From assembly GCA_017311185.1 (NCBI GenBank), contig JAESUZ010003164.1, positions 930,001-994,000 on the forward strand: DNA of 64,000 nucleotides, given 5' to 3'. Position numbers and translations under genes: made by a program. Below, piece by piece: positions 32,511 through 43,892 of this stretch. Each line of letters opens with the position of its first letter. Within the stretch, counting starts at the first letter, position 1. The DNA is from Proteles cristata cristata (taxonomy: Eukaryota; Chordata; Mammalia; Carnivora; Hyaenidae). The notes below the pieces were generated by a model, which saw nothing but the letters and a program-made list of their open reading frames with translations, was not told where the DNA came from and ran no database searches.

Positions 32511-33546
32511 GAAATTACACTTCCAGCCCCAACTTCTTCTGAAATATACCTTTGGGATTTTCAAAGAACTTGCCTACAATCTTAACATTTGGATCCAGAC
32601 ATTAATAGATAATATAAAAGAGATCACTAAAAAGACAATTAACTAATTCAAGAATTTCAACAACACATACCTTTTTTGTGAATGAAACTGAGCAATTCAG
32701 TAAAAAATGGAAGGAGGAATTATAAATAATGAAAATCATGCTCTATAGTTAAAATCTTATGATCTAGTTATTCATGTACCACAAAGATGATGACCATAAA
32801 GTTACCCAAAAAATCTCATTCATTATAAGTTCACCAAATTGACTCTGAAAGAACAACAACAGTAGAAACTTGGAGGCAGTGGTTACAGGTAGAGGGTTTC
32901 CAGGTGAAGGTGTCCTGGTCCTTTTCCTTCAAAAAGTATTGGCAACAGGCCACAGCAGGTCTTCATCCAAGAAAATACCTGAGAAAATGCTAGGCTAGCT
33001 GGACAGACACACCGGAACTGTGAATGTTTCTATTAAATTGAGGAACTGTTTTAAACAGAAAAGAGGGTTTTTAACATCGGAGAATGCAGGCATTGATTAA
33101 ACAGTGAACCAAAGTACATTTCACTGAAGTCACTAAAGATTCAGGGAGGCACCCACACCAGCCCAGCCTTGGCCTCTCATTTCCCTAAACCGGCAGTATT
33201 TGGAGATGGAAGATGTCAGCTGACCAGAGTGAGGTCTTTTCCAGGGCAGTTAAGGAAGGGTAGAAAGACGGAAACTCAGTGTAGGAAGAAAGGTAAGGGA
33301 AAGCCCTGCAGGAATATGGAGGAAATGGGAATCAAGTTGAGTCAGGCACCAAGAGAGACTGGGCCTTAGAAACCAACAAGGACACTAGTTGGGTAAGTAG
33401 GCTAATGGGTCATCAGCAGCCCCTATGGGCAAGAGACCCAGTAGGACTCAGGTAGCCATCTTGGTTCTGTCTTAAAGGACCCTTTGATGAGGCAACAAGG
33501 AACCTTAGCTTAACCCACACCATCAATGACTATGAATCATGTGTTT
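32511..33546. other. Unique DNA
   Basis: No repeat recognised. A purine-rich 33240-33360 and TCAGGTAGCCATCTTGGTTC at 33448 look like parts of an old LTR, but I cannot assign it. Confidence 0.4.
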
Positions 33547-34107
33547 AACACTGAGCCATTTTATTTTATTTTATTTTATTTTTCTTCTTTTTAAAAAATG
33601 TTTATTCATTTTTTTTACAAATAGTTTATTGTCAAATTAGTTTCCACATAACACTCAGTGCTCACCCCCACAAGTGCCCTCCTCCATGCCCATCCCTCCT
33701 CCCCCCCACATCCATCAGTCCTCAGTTTTTGTCAGCATTCAAGAGTCTCTCATGGTTTGCCTCTCTCCCTTTCCCCCACCATTTCCGCCCTTCTTCTCCC
33801 CCTTGTTCCTCCATCAAGTTCCTCCTAATCCTCCTATACGTGCAAACATATGATATTTGTCCTTCTCTGCCTGACTTATTTCGCTCAGCATAACACCCTC
33901 AAGGTCCATCCATGTTGCTACACATGGCCAGATTTCATTGTTTCTCATTGCCATGTAGTATTCCATGGTATAGATAAACCACATCTTCTTGATCCATTCA
34001 TCTGTTGATGGACACTTAGGCTCTTTCCATGTTTTAGCTATTGTGGAGAGTGCTGCTATGAACATTGGGGTACATGTGCTCCTATGCCTCAACACTGAGC
34101 CATTTTA
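33547..34107 (-). mobile_element. Feline L1 3' end, minus strand, with 17-bp TSD
   Basis: Exact TSD AACACTGAGCCATTTTA at 33547-33563 and 34091-34107. Between them, on the minus strand, lie the last 93 codons of ORF2p ([42 protein letters not shown]), the G-rich 3' UTR, ACAATAAACTATTTGT, and then a complex tail. It is 5' truncated, not inverted. It is the same subfamily as the copy at 2258-3126. The tail after the first A run reads (minus) GAATAAACATTTTTTAAAAA and then (AAAAT)n. Confidence 0.95.
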
Positions 34108-35512
34108 ATATAATGCCAAATGAAACTAAAGAAAATAGGCTGCCTGCCCAAAAGAGCAGAAATGATGGGCCTGCTCTTTCCTCAGGGTATTAACCTTCAG
34201 TGGAAAAAACGGCTTTAAGGACATTGGAAGCAGCAGCTTCTCGGGCATTAAAAAGATTAAGGGAAATAGTATTGGACTGGCACAGAGAGGAAATTATTTG
34301 CCTGTCTCAGACAGAACAGTTCCGTTGTTATTGCTCCTATAAACCATCTTTACCCTCGGTTCCAAATTGGGCAGGGCTGATGGGATTTGTTGAGGCAATA
34401 TATCAAATTAGTCCTGCTGAGGAAACTCTAGAGGGAGGCCTGGTGCCAAGAGCACCCTGAAATTCATCTAAGTGACAGGGAACATATAGAAGCAAATGGG
34501 GTCCCGAGCTTGCCACTGTCCACATCATAGCCAAAATGATGCTAATTAGAAGAAGGCCCAGGCCTTTGGTTCCAGGGAGAAAAGGAAGATTCAAAGAGTA
34601 AACCAATGACTACCTAAAGGCTTTATTACTAGGCTCGAACTTGGGTGGAAATGAAACAAAATGTCTTGAGCTCAGTTAGAAGTTCAGGGATTACCAGCAG
34701 CGTTAGAAGAAAACATGAGGGCTATCACAATGCACTCGTGCCCCATTCATCAGATTAAGAATGATCAAGATCACATAAATATTACAAAAGCAAATAAACC
34801 GTCTACTTACCTTTAAGGGAAGAGGACGTGGAAAGATACTCTGCAGCTGAAAGAACCCTGAGGGGCCCCAAAGAGCTCTGAGGAGCCCTCTCCAGCCCAC
34901 GAAGCTTCCTTTTTATCACCCTCAGGGTATTGGAGGCATCAAGGGTATATAGCAATGCCACAGAACATATCCAAACGTTCTTTATGTAATGCACAGTCAG
35001 CTGTAACAGACCACAGCCAAACACATTCTACTTATTTATGTGCTTGAGGGTTCATAGAGTCTTCTTTGTCTCTTCTTCACGTGAACTGACTCAGCCTGTC
35101 CTTCTCCCCGCACCCCCGCTCTCCACCAGTCTTCTCTGTCTCAAGCTGGTTTCTGCAGGAAACAGACTCTAGGGTAGTTTTACATGCCCAATGTGCCCTT
35201 AGGAGAGCCCTAAGATTTAACACCTGAGGAAGGAAAGAAAAGAAAGCAGGGTTTGGCAGAAGCAGTTAAGCCCATCATCCAGACTCTTGATGGCCTCAGC
35301 AACTTGATGAACAGCTTTGATACATAAGGCCCCTTCAGAACTGTCTTGAGTTAGACCAAGATGGCCTTTGAAGCTTCACTGAGCAGTCATTGGATGTGGG
35401 CCATTCCAGGAAAGGGTGCCACTCATGGGCAGGGCAGCTCACTGTAGCTCAGGCAGTCCCGAGGGGGACTGACAGGTGAAGGCTGGTGACAGGAGAATCC
35501 CAAGAGCTAGAG
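34108..35512. other. Unique DNA, 1.4 kb
   Basis: No named repeat. 35150-35510 (around GGGCAGGGCAGCTCACTGTA) has the feel of an ancient interspersed repeat that I cannot name. Confidence 0.4.
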
Positions 35513-35528
35513 CAACAAATTCCTTCTT

Positions 35529-35737
35529 TTTTTTCATTTTTTTAAATGTTTATTTATTTTGTGAGAGAGACAGAGCGTGAGCAGTGCAGGAGCAGAGAGA
35601 GAGGGAGACACAGACTGTGAAGCAGGCTCCAGGCTCTGAGCTGTCAGTACACAGCCCAACACGGGCTCGAACTCACAAGCTGTGAGATCATGACTTGAGC
35701 CAGTCAGATGCTTAACCAACTGAGCCAACCAGTGCCC
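35529..35737 (-). mobile_element. CAN SINE, long feline type, minus strand
   Basis: TTTTAAATGTTTATTTATTT, GA-rich tract, GGCTCTGAGCTGTCAGTACA, GCTGTGAGATCATGACTTGA. TSD CAACAAATTCCTTCTT (35513-35528) and CAACAAATTATTTCTT (35738-35753), two mismatches. A 176-codon open frame (35534-36064) runs through it by chance. Confidence 0.95.
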
Positions 35738-36054
35738 CAACAAATTATTTCTTAAAGAAAGATCTGGATAGCACATCACAGTCTCTACCACATGCTCCTC
35801 ATGTATATTTTCAAAATGCATGAAATCCCAGGAAGTTGAACCTAGAACTGCAGTTTGAACCTCCCAATGTTTTTCAGTGCAGAAACCATAATAGGAAAAG
35901 AAAAACTGTGAGGCATGAAACATTCTTTGACTCCAAGCGCCCTGAAGAATTAAAATAACTACAGCCTCTGGTTCTGCAACTGTGAAACAAAGACAGAGAA
36001 GTTTCCAGGCTCTGAAACAATGTCTTCCCTTCGTCTGCCTCTGAAAAATGTTTA

Positions 36055-36170
36055 TGAGTTTCATTCAGTCAGCGACTTCTTACTGAGGGTCTGTATGTGC
36101 ACAGCATTACATTACATCTAGCTACGGGAGATGCCAGAAAAATACATAACACGGTGTCTAACTTTGAGGA
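36055..36170 (-). mobile_element. L2 3' end fragment, minus strand (possible)
   Basis: TTTCATTCAGTCAGCGACTT CTTACTGAGGGTCTG is weakly like the antisense L2 terminus. Confidence 0.35.
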
Positions 36171-36194
36171 TGCTGTAGGCTTCTGGGAGGTTGA

Positions 36195-36420
36195 GTTAGC
36201 ACAATAGAGCAAAAAGTTACAGAGGAACTTGGGTTCAGACCTTTACTCTTTCATTTAACTACTGTATGAACTTGGTCACACTGTTGATATAAGGTTGGTC
36301 AAGACACTTACATCTCTGAGAACCAGTTTCTTCGTTTTTTCAATGGATCGACCACTCGTAGCTAGTAGAAGGGAATGTAAAATGAATAAAGCAAGGGTTG
36401 TAAACAGGTTTTGTAAGTCA
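36195..36420 (+). mobile_element. MIR, nearly full length
   Basis: AACTTGGGTTCAGACCTTTA, AACTACTGTATGAACTTGGT CA, ACATCTCTGAGAACCAGTTT CTTCG and the closing AT-rich part follow MIR order. Confidence 0.65.
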
Positions 36421-37234
36421 TAAGAAACAATACTAATGTTTGCTGCTCTTTTCGTATCTCTTACGGTGTCAGTGAAGAGTGAGAAAAACTGATAAAAACT
36501 GAAGACATCAAAGATCTCAGAGTAGAAGTCTTGAGTCTCTGAACAAGGGCTGTGAGCTGGCAATATGCTGCTGGTGCAACAAGCTCACGGCTTCCATGAT
36601 CTCACATGCATGATGCTCCATCTTGTTTATTTTGAATACCTTTAGAAGGGCAAATCATTCCAAACCCACTGCGGTAGTAGAGCCTAGCACATCATTCTTA
36701 CTGTCTGTAAAACCCAGTGATGAAGGAGCACTGAGAACAGAGCTGGGTCCTGTTATTGAACTCCGCTTGGGCACAGGAGAAGCACATTCCCAAGGAACCA
36801 CAGCCATTGGGGCAGTTGGGAGGAGCTGGGAGGAGCTTCCAACCAGATGTGGACCTGTGCTGGAGGATTCTGAGTAGGATTTAAGAAAGATAGAACTAAG
36901 TGTGGGCTGGAGACTGTCAGGAGGTGGGGTTTCTCGTGACTGATTAGCTTATTAAGTTTTATGCACGCGGTGGGAGGGTTGAATTGGTAAAGCAGCAGAC
37001 AGAAAGGGGTAGGGTGATTTTTGTATTTGTAGTGTGACCATGTCTGACCTGTGACTGTGTCCCAAATATGGTCACAGTGTGGCCCAGTCTGAACAGTGTA
37101 TATATTCTGTGAAGATGTTTATGATCCATTGGAAGGCTGCCAGCATGACCAGTTTTTATTTCCCATGTCTTGCATCTCACCAAATGCATACATTTGCATA
37201 ACTGTCTGGGCCCCCTTAAGCAGCCCTGTTAGTT
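36421..37234. other. Unique DNA
   Basis: Less AT-rich than average. An 84-codon frame at 36623-36877 has no domain. Nothing recognised. Confidence 0.45.
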
Positions 37235-37638
37235 TGCTACTCCTATGGGCTGAACTGTGTCCTCCTAAATTCCAATGTTGAACTCCTGGACCTTCATGCC
37301 TCAGAATATATCTGTATTAGAGATAGGGCCTTTACAGTTGTGATTAAATTTAAAGGAAGCCATGAAGGTGGGCTCTAATCCAGTCTGTATCCTCGTAAGA
37401 AAAAAAGATTAGGGACGCAGAGAGACATCAGGGAGGTCTGGGTACAGAGGAATGACCATGTGAGGACCGTGAGAAGATGGCCATCTTCAAGCCAAGCAGA
37501 GAGGCCTCAGAAGAAACCAGCCCTGCATATCAATTGGTCTCGGATTTCCAGCCTCCAGAACTGTGAGACAACATTTCTGTTGTTTAAGCCCCTCCAGCTT
37601 GCAGTATTCTGTATGGCCACCCTAAGAAACCAGAGCAG
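37235..37638 (+). mobile_element. MLT1A-type solo LTR
   Basis: CTATGGGCTGAACTGTGTCC, AATGTTGAACTCCTGGACCT, CCATGTGAGGACCGTGAGAA GATGGCCATC, CCAGCCTCCAGAACTGTGAG and GTATTCTGTATGGCCACCCT, in MLT1A order. A solo LTR with no internal part. Confidence 0.9.
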
Positions 37639-37808
37639 CTACCCTGCCTTAGTCAACTTAGGGCAACTTGTAACTGAGAATGGAGGCCAAAGAGAAGCCT
37701 AACTCTGCCAGCAGAAGCTGTCGTGGAGGAGGTGATATGGAGACAAATCTTGAAAAATGAGTTTGAACATGGCAAGTGGAGAAGGAGAAAAAGCAATCAC
37801 CACAGCAG

Positions 37809-37994
37809 AGATTCTCCAAGTGTGATCCCTGGGCCAACAGCTATGGCCTCCCCTGAGAACTTGCTAGAAACGCAAATTCTCAGGGCTCCGAGTTCTCACC
37901 CCTGTTGAATCAGAAACTATGGGCTGGGGCCCGGACGTCTGTGTTTAATAAGCTCTCTAGGTGATGCTGGTGCAGGCTGGAGTGTGGGGACCCC
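37809..37994 (+). mobile_element. MER5A (hAT-Charlie) fossil
   Basis: TTCTCCAAGTGTGATCCCTG GGCC, ACTTGCTAGAAACGCAAATT CTCAGG, GAATCAGAAACTATGGGCTG GGGCCC and CTAGGTGATGCTGGTGCA match MER5A closely. Confidence 0.88.
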
Positions 37995-38775
37995 AGCCCT
38001 ACAGTGACAAGAAGGCTCGCCATGAACAACCAGGACTTGTTCAATGTGGCTAATAAATACTTAGAGGGGACAGGGAAGGTTTAAAGAGAGAAATGGGAGC
38101 TGGCCTTGAAAAGAGGTGGAAAGGTGGGTGGGCAGGAGGAGAAGGAGAGGCAGTAGGAAATACAGAAATAATGTGAGTGGAGGCTTCTGCCTCTGGCTTA
38201 ATCCTTCGCTTAGAACTTGAGATCCAAACACTGCAGTGCTTGAAGCTCAAAATGACCCTAAATATAAGATGCTTAACACCAAGGACATATTATTCTGGGT
38301 TTTCTACCAGAACAAAGACTTACTGAAGAACTTTCTCAACATTAATCTGAAGTGGTGAAAATGCTTTAAGTGGTCCATCCAGAAAAGTTATCAGTCAGAG
38401 AATTATGGTCATTGAAAGAGACACTTTAGAGCCAAATTGAAGAGGATGTGAAAGTTGCATTAATCGTCCAACAGGCATCCTTTGTGTTGAATATTAGAAG
38501 GCAACCTCTGCGGTAGGCTTTTAGTGAAATTAAATCTCTTCACACCTGCCAAACTGTGACTTTCCCTTATGAAGGACTGAACCCCACCCCACTGGAAAAG
38601 ATTGCTACAGAGCTCATTGGCCAATGTCTGACAACAGGGGTATGTGAGGCAGAGGCTGAGAAAGAACAAAAGCCATGATCCCTGTGAAGACAAGCCAATC
38701 TCCATCCTGATACCTTGGCCTTCATGAAACTCTGTGCTAACACAGTCATTCAAATCTAAGACTGGGAACGTGGTT
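37995..38775. other. Unique DNA
   Basis: Two overlapping minus-strand frames (38460-38753) without a domain. Nothing recognised. Confidence 0.45.
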
Positions 38776-38785
38776 GTTTTTATTA

Positions 38786-38990
38786 TTTTTTTAAAGTTGG
38801 TTTATTTATTTTGACAGAGAGGGCATGAGCAGGGAAAGGGTAGAGAGAGGGGCTAGAGAGAGTCCCAAGCAGGCTCCATGTCATCAGTGCAGAGCCCCAC
38901 ATGGGGCTCAAACTCAGGAACCGTGAGATCATGACCTGAGCCAAAATCAAGAGTCTGAAGCTCAACTGACTGAGCCACCCAAGCACCCCA
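38786..38990 (-). mobile_element. CAN SINE, minus strand
   Basis: AGTTGGTTTATTTATTTTGA, AAGCAGGCTCCATGTCATCA GTGCAGAGCCCCACATGGGG, GTGAGATCATGACCTGAGCC. TSD GTTTTTATTA (38776-38785) and GTTTTAATTA (38996-39005), one mismatch. Of the AGCATGGAGCC-type subfamily. Confidence 0.93.
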
Positions 38991-39005
38991 GGAAAGTTTT
39001 AATTA

Positions 39006-41334
39006 GCCTTTCATTCATGTTGAGTTGGTTTTGTTTTTTTGTTTTTTTGTTTATACAATCAGTTGAGTTCCTTTTTCCTTTCCATGCCACATGAATGCCT
39101 CTGACCAATTATTCATCCTTTCTGCTCCTTTGACAGGGATGAGTTTATGTTCTGTCAGTCATCGTCCATTCAGCTTAGTGGCCTGAAACTTTGGACTTCT
39201 GTGTTGACAGTGTGTGACTAATGCTCACGCTCTACCTCCTCCCTGTCTCCATACCTTGCACAGATGTTATCATCTATGCATGAACTTTTCCAGATCCTTT
39301 TATAGCATGAGCAAGTTTCTTCATGTTCATTTAACTGCACCCTGAGAAATTATCTATCCACGTACTCAGTGGCAAGAGACAATAGCAGATGGCTCTAAAA
39401 TTGAAATAGGAGTTCTTCTGGAAACCTAAAGGGAGAGACTGTGTTCAGGGACTGGGTTATGTCAATTTCACATTTTTTTAGTTTCCATAAAAAAATGATG
39501 ACTCCCTCAAATCAGATATAGATTGGATAAAGTCATTTATTCAGCAATGACTGACTTGCCTTTCTTCAACAGTGGCATAAAATGGATGGCTTTAGGAAAA
39601 CAGAGCATTTTCTTTCCTCACCGACAGGAAAACTATTGAAACGCACTGCCATAATATTTACTTAATTAGGCTGCAGAACTCCTTCTGTAGAGAAATAAAT
39701 GCAAGTTTTTCTCCTTTTCTCTTTAGACTATAAAATAAAGCTAACTTCCAGGACTACAATACTTTCGTGTGATTTCAGTCCTCCAGAGATCAAATTTGGA
39801 AAATACAAATTTAAAAGGAGCCTCATTTAAACTGTACTGTTATTTTAATCAGCATTTCTATTCACATTCCCTTTTTTTTATTTGCCAGCTTTCCTTTTGA
39901 TTGGATCATAATAACTGTCTAGACTCTGTTCTCAACCATGATGGATTTTAGGAGACTTTGTACAAATGATGCTGGAAAAAATAATAAATTAGCAGTACCA
40001 TGCATTAAAGTGCCACCATTTAAAAAGTTATGAATAGAAAAATCATTGACTACAGACATACCAGCGAAGATAGCCTGATATCTATTCATTTCCTCAAGGT
40101 TATAACCAGTGATTGGAAAATTCTTATCCACCTGCTGTCATAATGTACAATAAAAAATGACCTAATAATAAAAGTAAGTTTCTACATCCCTATTTAATTT
40201 TTTGTTTATATGAGATGCAAGAATTTCATGAGAATCTGGATTTGAGGTTAAGTCAGAGAAGACAGGGCTATGATTGTAATTGCAATTGAGCTGGGTTTCT
40301 GGCTTTTGTTATGGGAAGGACTGCCTTAAGGTGCAAAGCCACAGCTAATAAGGTTTAACTTGAAACACCACAACAATCACATGACAGCTAATAATATCCG
40401 AAACAACTCTCCCTGGTAGATATTTAGTAAGAGATAAAATGATTTACAGTGCTCTGCAATGTCATAAAAGACATATTCACCCCCCGAAGTTAGAATATGG
40501 GAACGTTTGTAGGAAAGGAACAAGCATGCCTACTCGCTTTCGTGTATTTAGCAGATGTGCCCCCACACAGATCGCCTTCACTAGGTCAGTGCAGCCTCGG
40601 CTGCTGGTGTTGGTGTCCGGTGGCTCACAGATGCACCCTCTTCTGGATATTGGCCACCAGTCAAGGACATCCTCCTTGCCTGGAGATGCCTGGGAGGAAT
40701 GCTTCCACCACCACTAGGGTAGCCTGCACCTAAGGACCCATTCTGTGCTTAGGATCCTGCGGGACTGCCTTGTGGCACCATTCACGTTCCTGAGCTGCCC
40801 TCCACCCCAGCTACCCCTGGAATCAAATCAGGCTAATGCTAGGTCACAGAACCTGCACCTCTGTTGAGGTTCGTCTCCTGCACTTTCCTGCTTTCTTCCT
40901 ATCCTTGTAGATTTCTCCTGCAAGCACTCCCTTAAAGGATCTCTGTACACACTCCATTTTTTGAGAATCCAATGCATGTTTTAGAGACAGAATCAAAGAC
41001 TTTTTTCTTTCTAACATAAATGGGAAAAAATTACGTGGACAATGTTTAGCCCTTCTATCAAATAAATGTGAGGGACATTAATGCTGTTTAACTTTGATTT
41101 TCTACAAATTATACCATTAGGAATCTAAAACAGACTGAAGTTCTGTTTTTCTTTTCTGTTGCGATACTGCTTGTTTTCTTTCTGTTGGACCTTCATCATT
41201 GACACCCATGTGTTCCTTATGTTTTCCCCACTTCTTCTCACCCAGCACATATAGATATGGAGGAAAGTGTCAATAGTTTATAGACCACCAGTTAACCACC
41301 TCAGCTTATAAAGAAGGCATCTAGATATTTTTGT
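39006..41334. other. Unique DNA, 2.3 kb
   Basis: T-rich 39030-39053. 39470-39900 is complex AT-rich sequence with TTAATTAGG and AATCAGCATTT words. 40540-40870 is GC-richer with overlapping frames on one strand (40439-40733) but no domain. Confidence 0.45.
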
Positions 41335-41785
41335 TTGGCCCTCCAGATCCACTCTTTGCCCTTCTCCACTCTGCTCTGAGCCCCAAGACTAACACCAATA
41401 GGCTTCCTTGTCGTCTAATTTCTAGTGCAGCCAATGGAAGACATGTGGCCAGAAATTGCAAGATTAGTGGAAAATGAGGAGAGCAGTCTTACTCCAAGAG
41501 CAACCTTCCTGCCACGTCATTACAAGCAGGCTCCGACCCTCTACCCTAAGGCCACAGTTTCCCCTGAGCAAATGTTTCCACTCAGTTACTCTATGTTCCA
41601 ACAACAGTTGCTTCTCATGCAGCCCCCTCAGAATTCCTGCTTTTGTTAGCTCCAGGTAACTACACCATCCTCTGTTGTGTTACTACACTTAACCCCGGCC
41701 CATGTCACTGTAAACACTCCCTTAAACTCTCTTCAATGGTCCTTTTGAGTATGTTGTTTCCTGCCTGGACACTGGGTAAAACAAC
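41335..41785 (+). mobile_element. Probable ancient LTR or similar repeat
   Basis: CCCTCCAGATCCACTCTTTG CCCTTCTC, CAGCCAATGGAAGACATG, TAACTACACCATCCTCTGTT GTGTTACTAC and TTTCCTGCCTGGACACTGG are successive parts of a common eutherian repeat I recognise by pattern but cannot name with certainty. Confidence 0.45.
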
Positions 41786-43867
41786 AGGATATCCTAAGTT
41801 GGCTAATAATGAAACTGAAAATATTTCTTACTTGGAAAAAAACATGCAATCTGGTAAAAATATTTAACTCATTCTTATGGTATCTTATTACTTAACAACT
41901 CCTATACTCATTTTTACCCATTGATTTTTGGCTATAATCATTCAATCATCCCTTTATTCATTTACTCCACAACCAATTATTGATCGCACCTATGACTGAT
42001 ATAGCTATAGTAACCACGCACCGCACAGGACTGTAGCCTCATACACTGCATCATAAATTTCTCTCTGTGAGCAATTTCCAGGTTACCTTTGAACAGTGAC
42101 TGTAGGCGAACAAAAATATTAAAGAGTGGAAGTAAAACATTCTGATCTCAGATTGGGACTCACAGGAGAAATTTAAAGAATAAAGGAGAGAAAGTAACTT
42201 GTTAAAACCAGTTCTCTTACAACCAGCAACTGAAGAATCACTCCGAAAGGGTTCAGTAAATGAAGGTGATAAACTCTTTGTGCTGAAAAACTTGTACCCT
42301 AGAAGATATCTGGTAGCTAAGTGGATGGTCCTGAAACTATGCTGATAATTTGGGTGCAAAAAATGTGAGTCCCAAATGCTTTGGAAACAACCTTCCAGGC
42401 TGTCCTACCTCTGGAGAACCTCATTCCACAAATGACTAAACAGTCAATTAGCAAAAGCCAGTCAAATAAACTGCTTGGTATTCTCAAGACTAAAAAAAAA
42501 AAACAATTGTGTGACAGAATTTTTCATTTTTCAAGGCAGTCATTGTAGAGAGAATCTAAATTTTGCAGATGATTGCTTTTAGAATAACACTGATGTTTAA
42601 TCTCTGAGCTGTTCTTTCTGCTATATACAGCTTGAAAGAGAGAAAATAAATGCTGTAGAGAGAGGGGAAAAAAAGAAAAAAGAAAAAAATATCTTCAGGA
42701 CCAAAGCCTGGCTAGGAGTACAAATTATCTCTAAACTTTCCCTCACATTCTATAACTGCTGGATCATAACTCCATATTTTCTTTAAAAAAATGTATTTCT
42801 TCAAATAGAAGAAACTGAGAAAATGCTGATATAATCAAGAAAAGGTATCGAGCCTAACCAAAGTAACAAGGGCAACCTAACCTTTGACCGCCATTACCTG
42901 ATCCAATTCCTGGCACTTCTGTGGTGTTATACAGATTGTTGAATGACTAAAAACAGAGAAGTTATTTGTAGATGGCAATAATCCCATCTGAGCAATGAAG
43001 AGATATTTGATAAAGCACGTTGGCCAATTCGTATAACATAAATTTACTTGAAATCACATTACATGGAGATCTGTAACCCCATGTTGAAATATAAAGATTT
43101 GCTGACATTTTGGTGAAAAATAGAAATGCCTATTTCTAGCATCTGCTCATATCCCTCACTCCTTCCATATGCAACCTAAGACACGATGGGGAATGGGTAG
43201 CATTATCTGCTCGAGGTACAAATTTATCTTCCAGAGGAGTAGCACTGACTGATTAACACTCCTTAGTAAAATATCCAAGTGTGGAACACTGCTGGTTAGC
43301 TGATTTCTGTTAGATACAAGGGTTCCCTCCTGGGGTAAGAAGTCGATAGTCAGCACAGGACCTCTGAGTGCCTTGGGAGCTGGATGGTATACCACTGATC
43401 TTCACATTCCAAAACCTAGGCCAGTGTTTGGTCTCATAGACAGTGTATGCTGAATGCTAGTTGTAAACATTTGTGAAGTGAATCATTGCATTCTGACTTT
43501 TAGTGACATTCACTGAGCCTCTCTAGAGCATGAAGGTGTTAAAACAAGAAATGACTTCATTTCACAGGGTAGGTAACATGTATCATAGCACAGTTTGACA
43601 TGAAATAACTGTGGGGGATGAACATAATAAGTATGATATACGTATCTTCCTGGAAAACAAATAGATTCCATTTGTATTTAAGCCTAAAGGTTTGGTTCTT
43701 TATGTGTAATCCTAGTGATCATTTGCAGTAGAGGTGAATTTAGTCTAACATTAAGTAGTAGAAATAGCACCTCTTTATTTCCTAAAATCAACTTAGTCCA
43801 ATTGTGACCCATACCATTGGAATTTTTAGCCCCATCCTTAACTTCCCCACTCCCAGGTGTGCATGCA
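41786..43867. other. Unique AT-rich DNA, 2.1 kb
   Basis: A runs at 42493-42503 and A-rich 42666-42688. A 102-codon minus frame at 42051-42359 has no domain. Nothing recognised. Confidence 0.5.
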
Positions 43868-43892
43868 AGCACACACACACAGACACACACAT
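43868..43892. repeat. Interrupted (AC)n microsatellite
   Basis: ACACAC tract with one G interruption. Confidence 0.85.

Noticed and set aside
35534..36064. 176-codon minus-strand frame, the longest in the window
   Set aside because: About a third is a SINE and the rest has no recognised domain; no intron or promoter signals.
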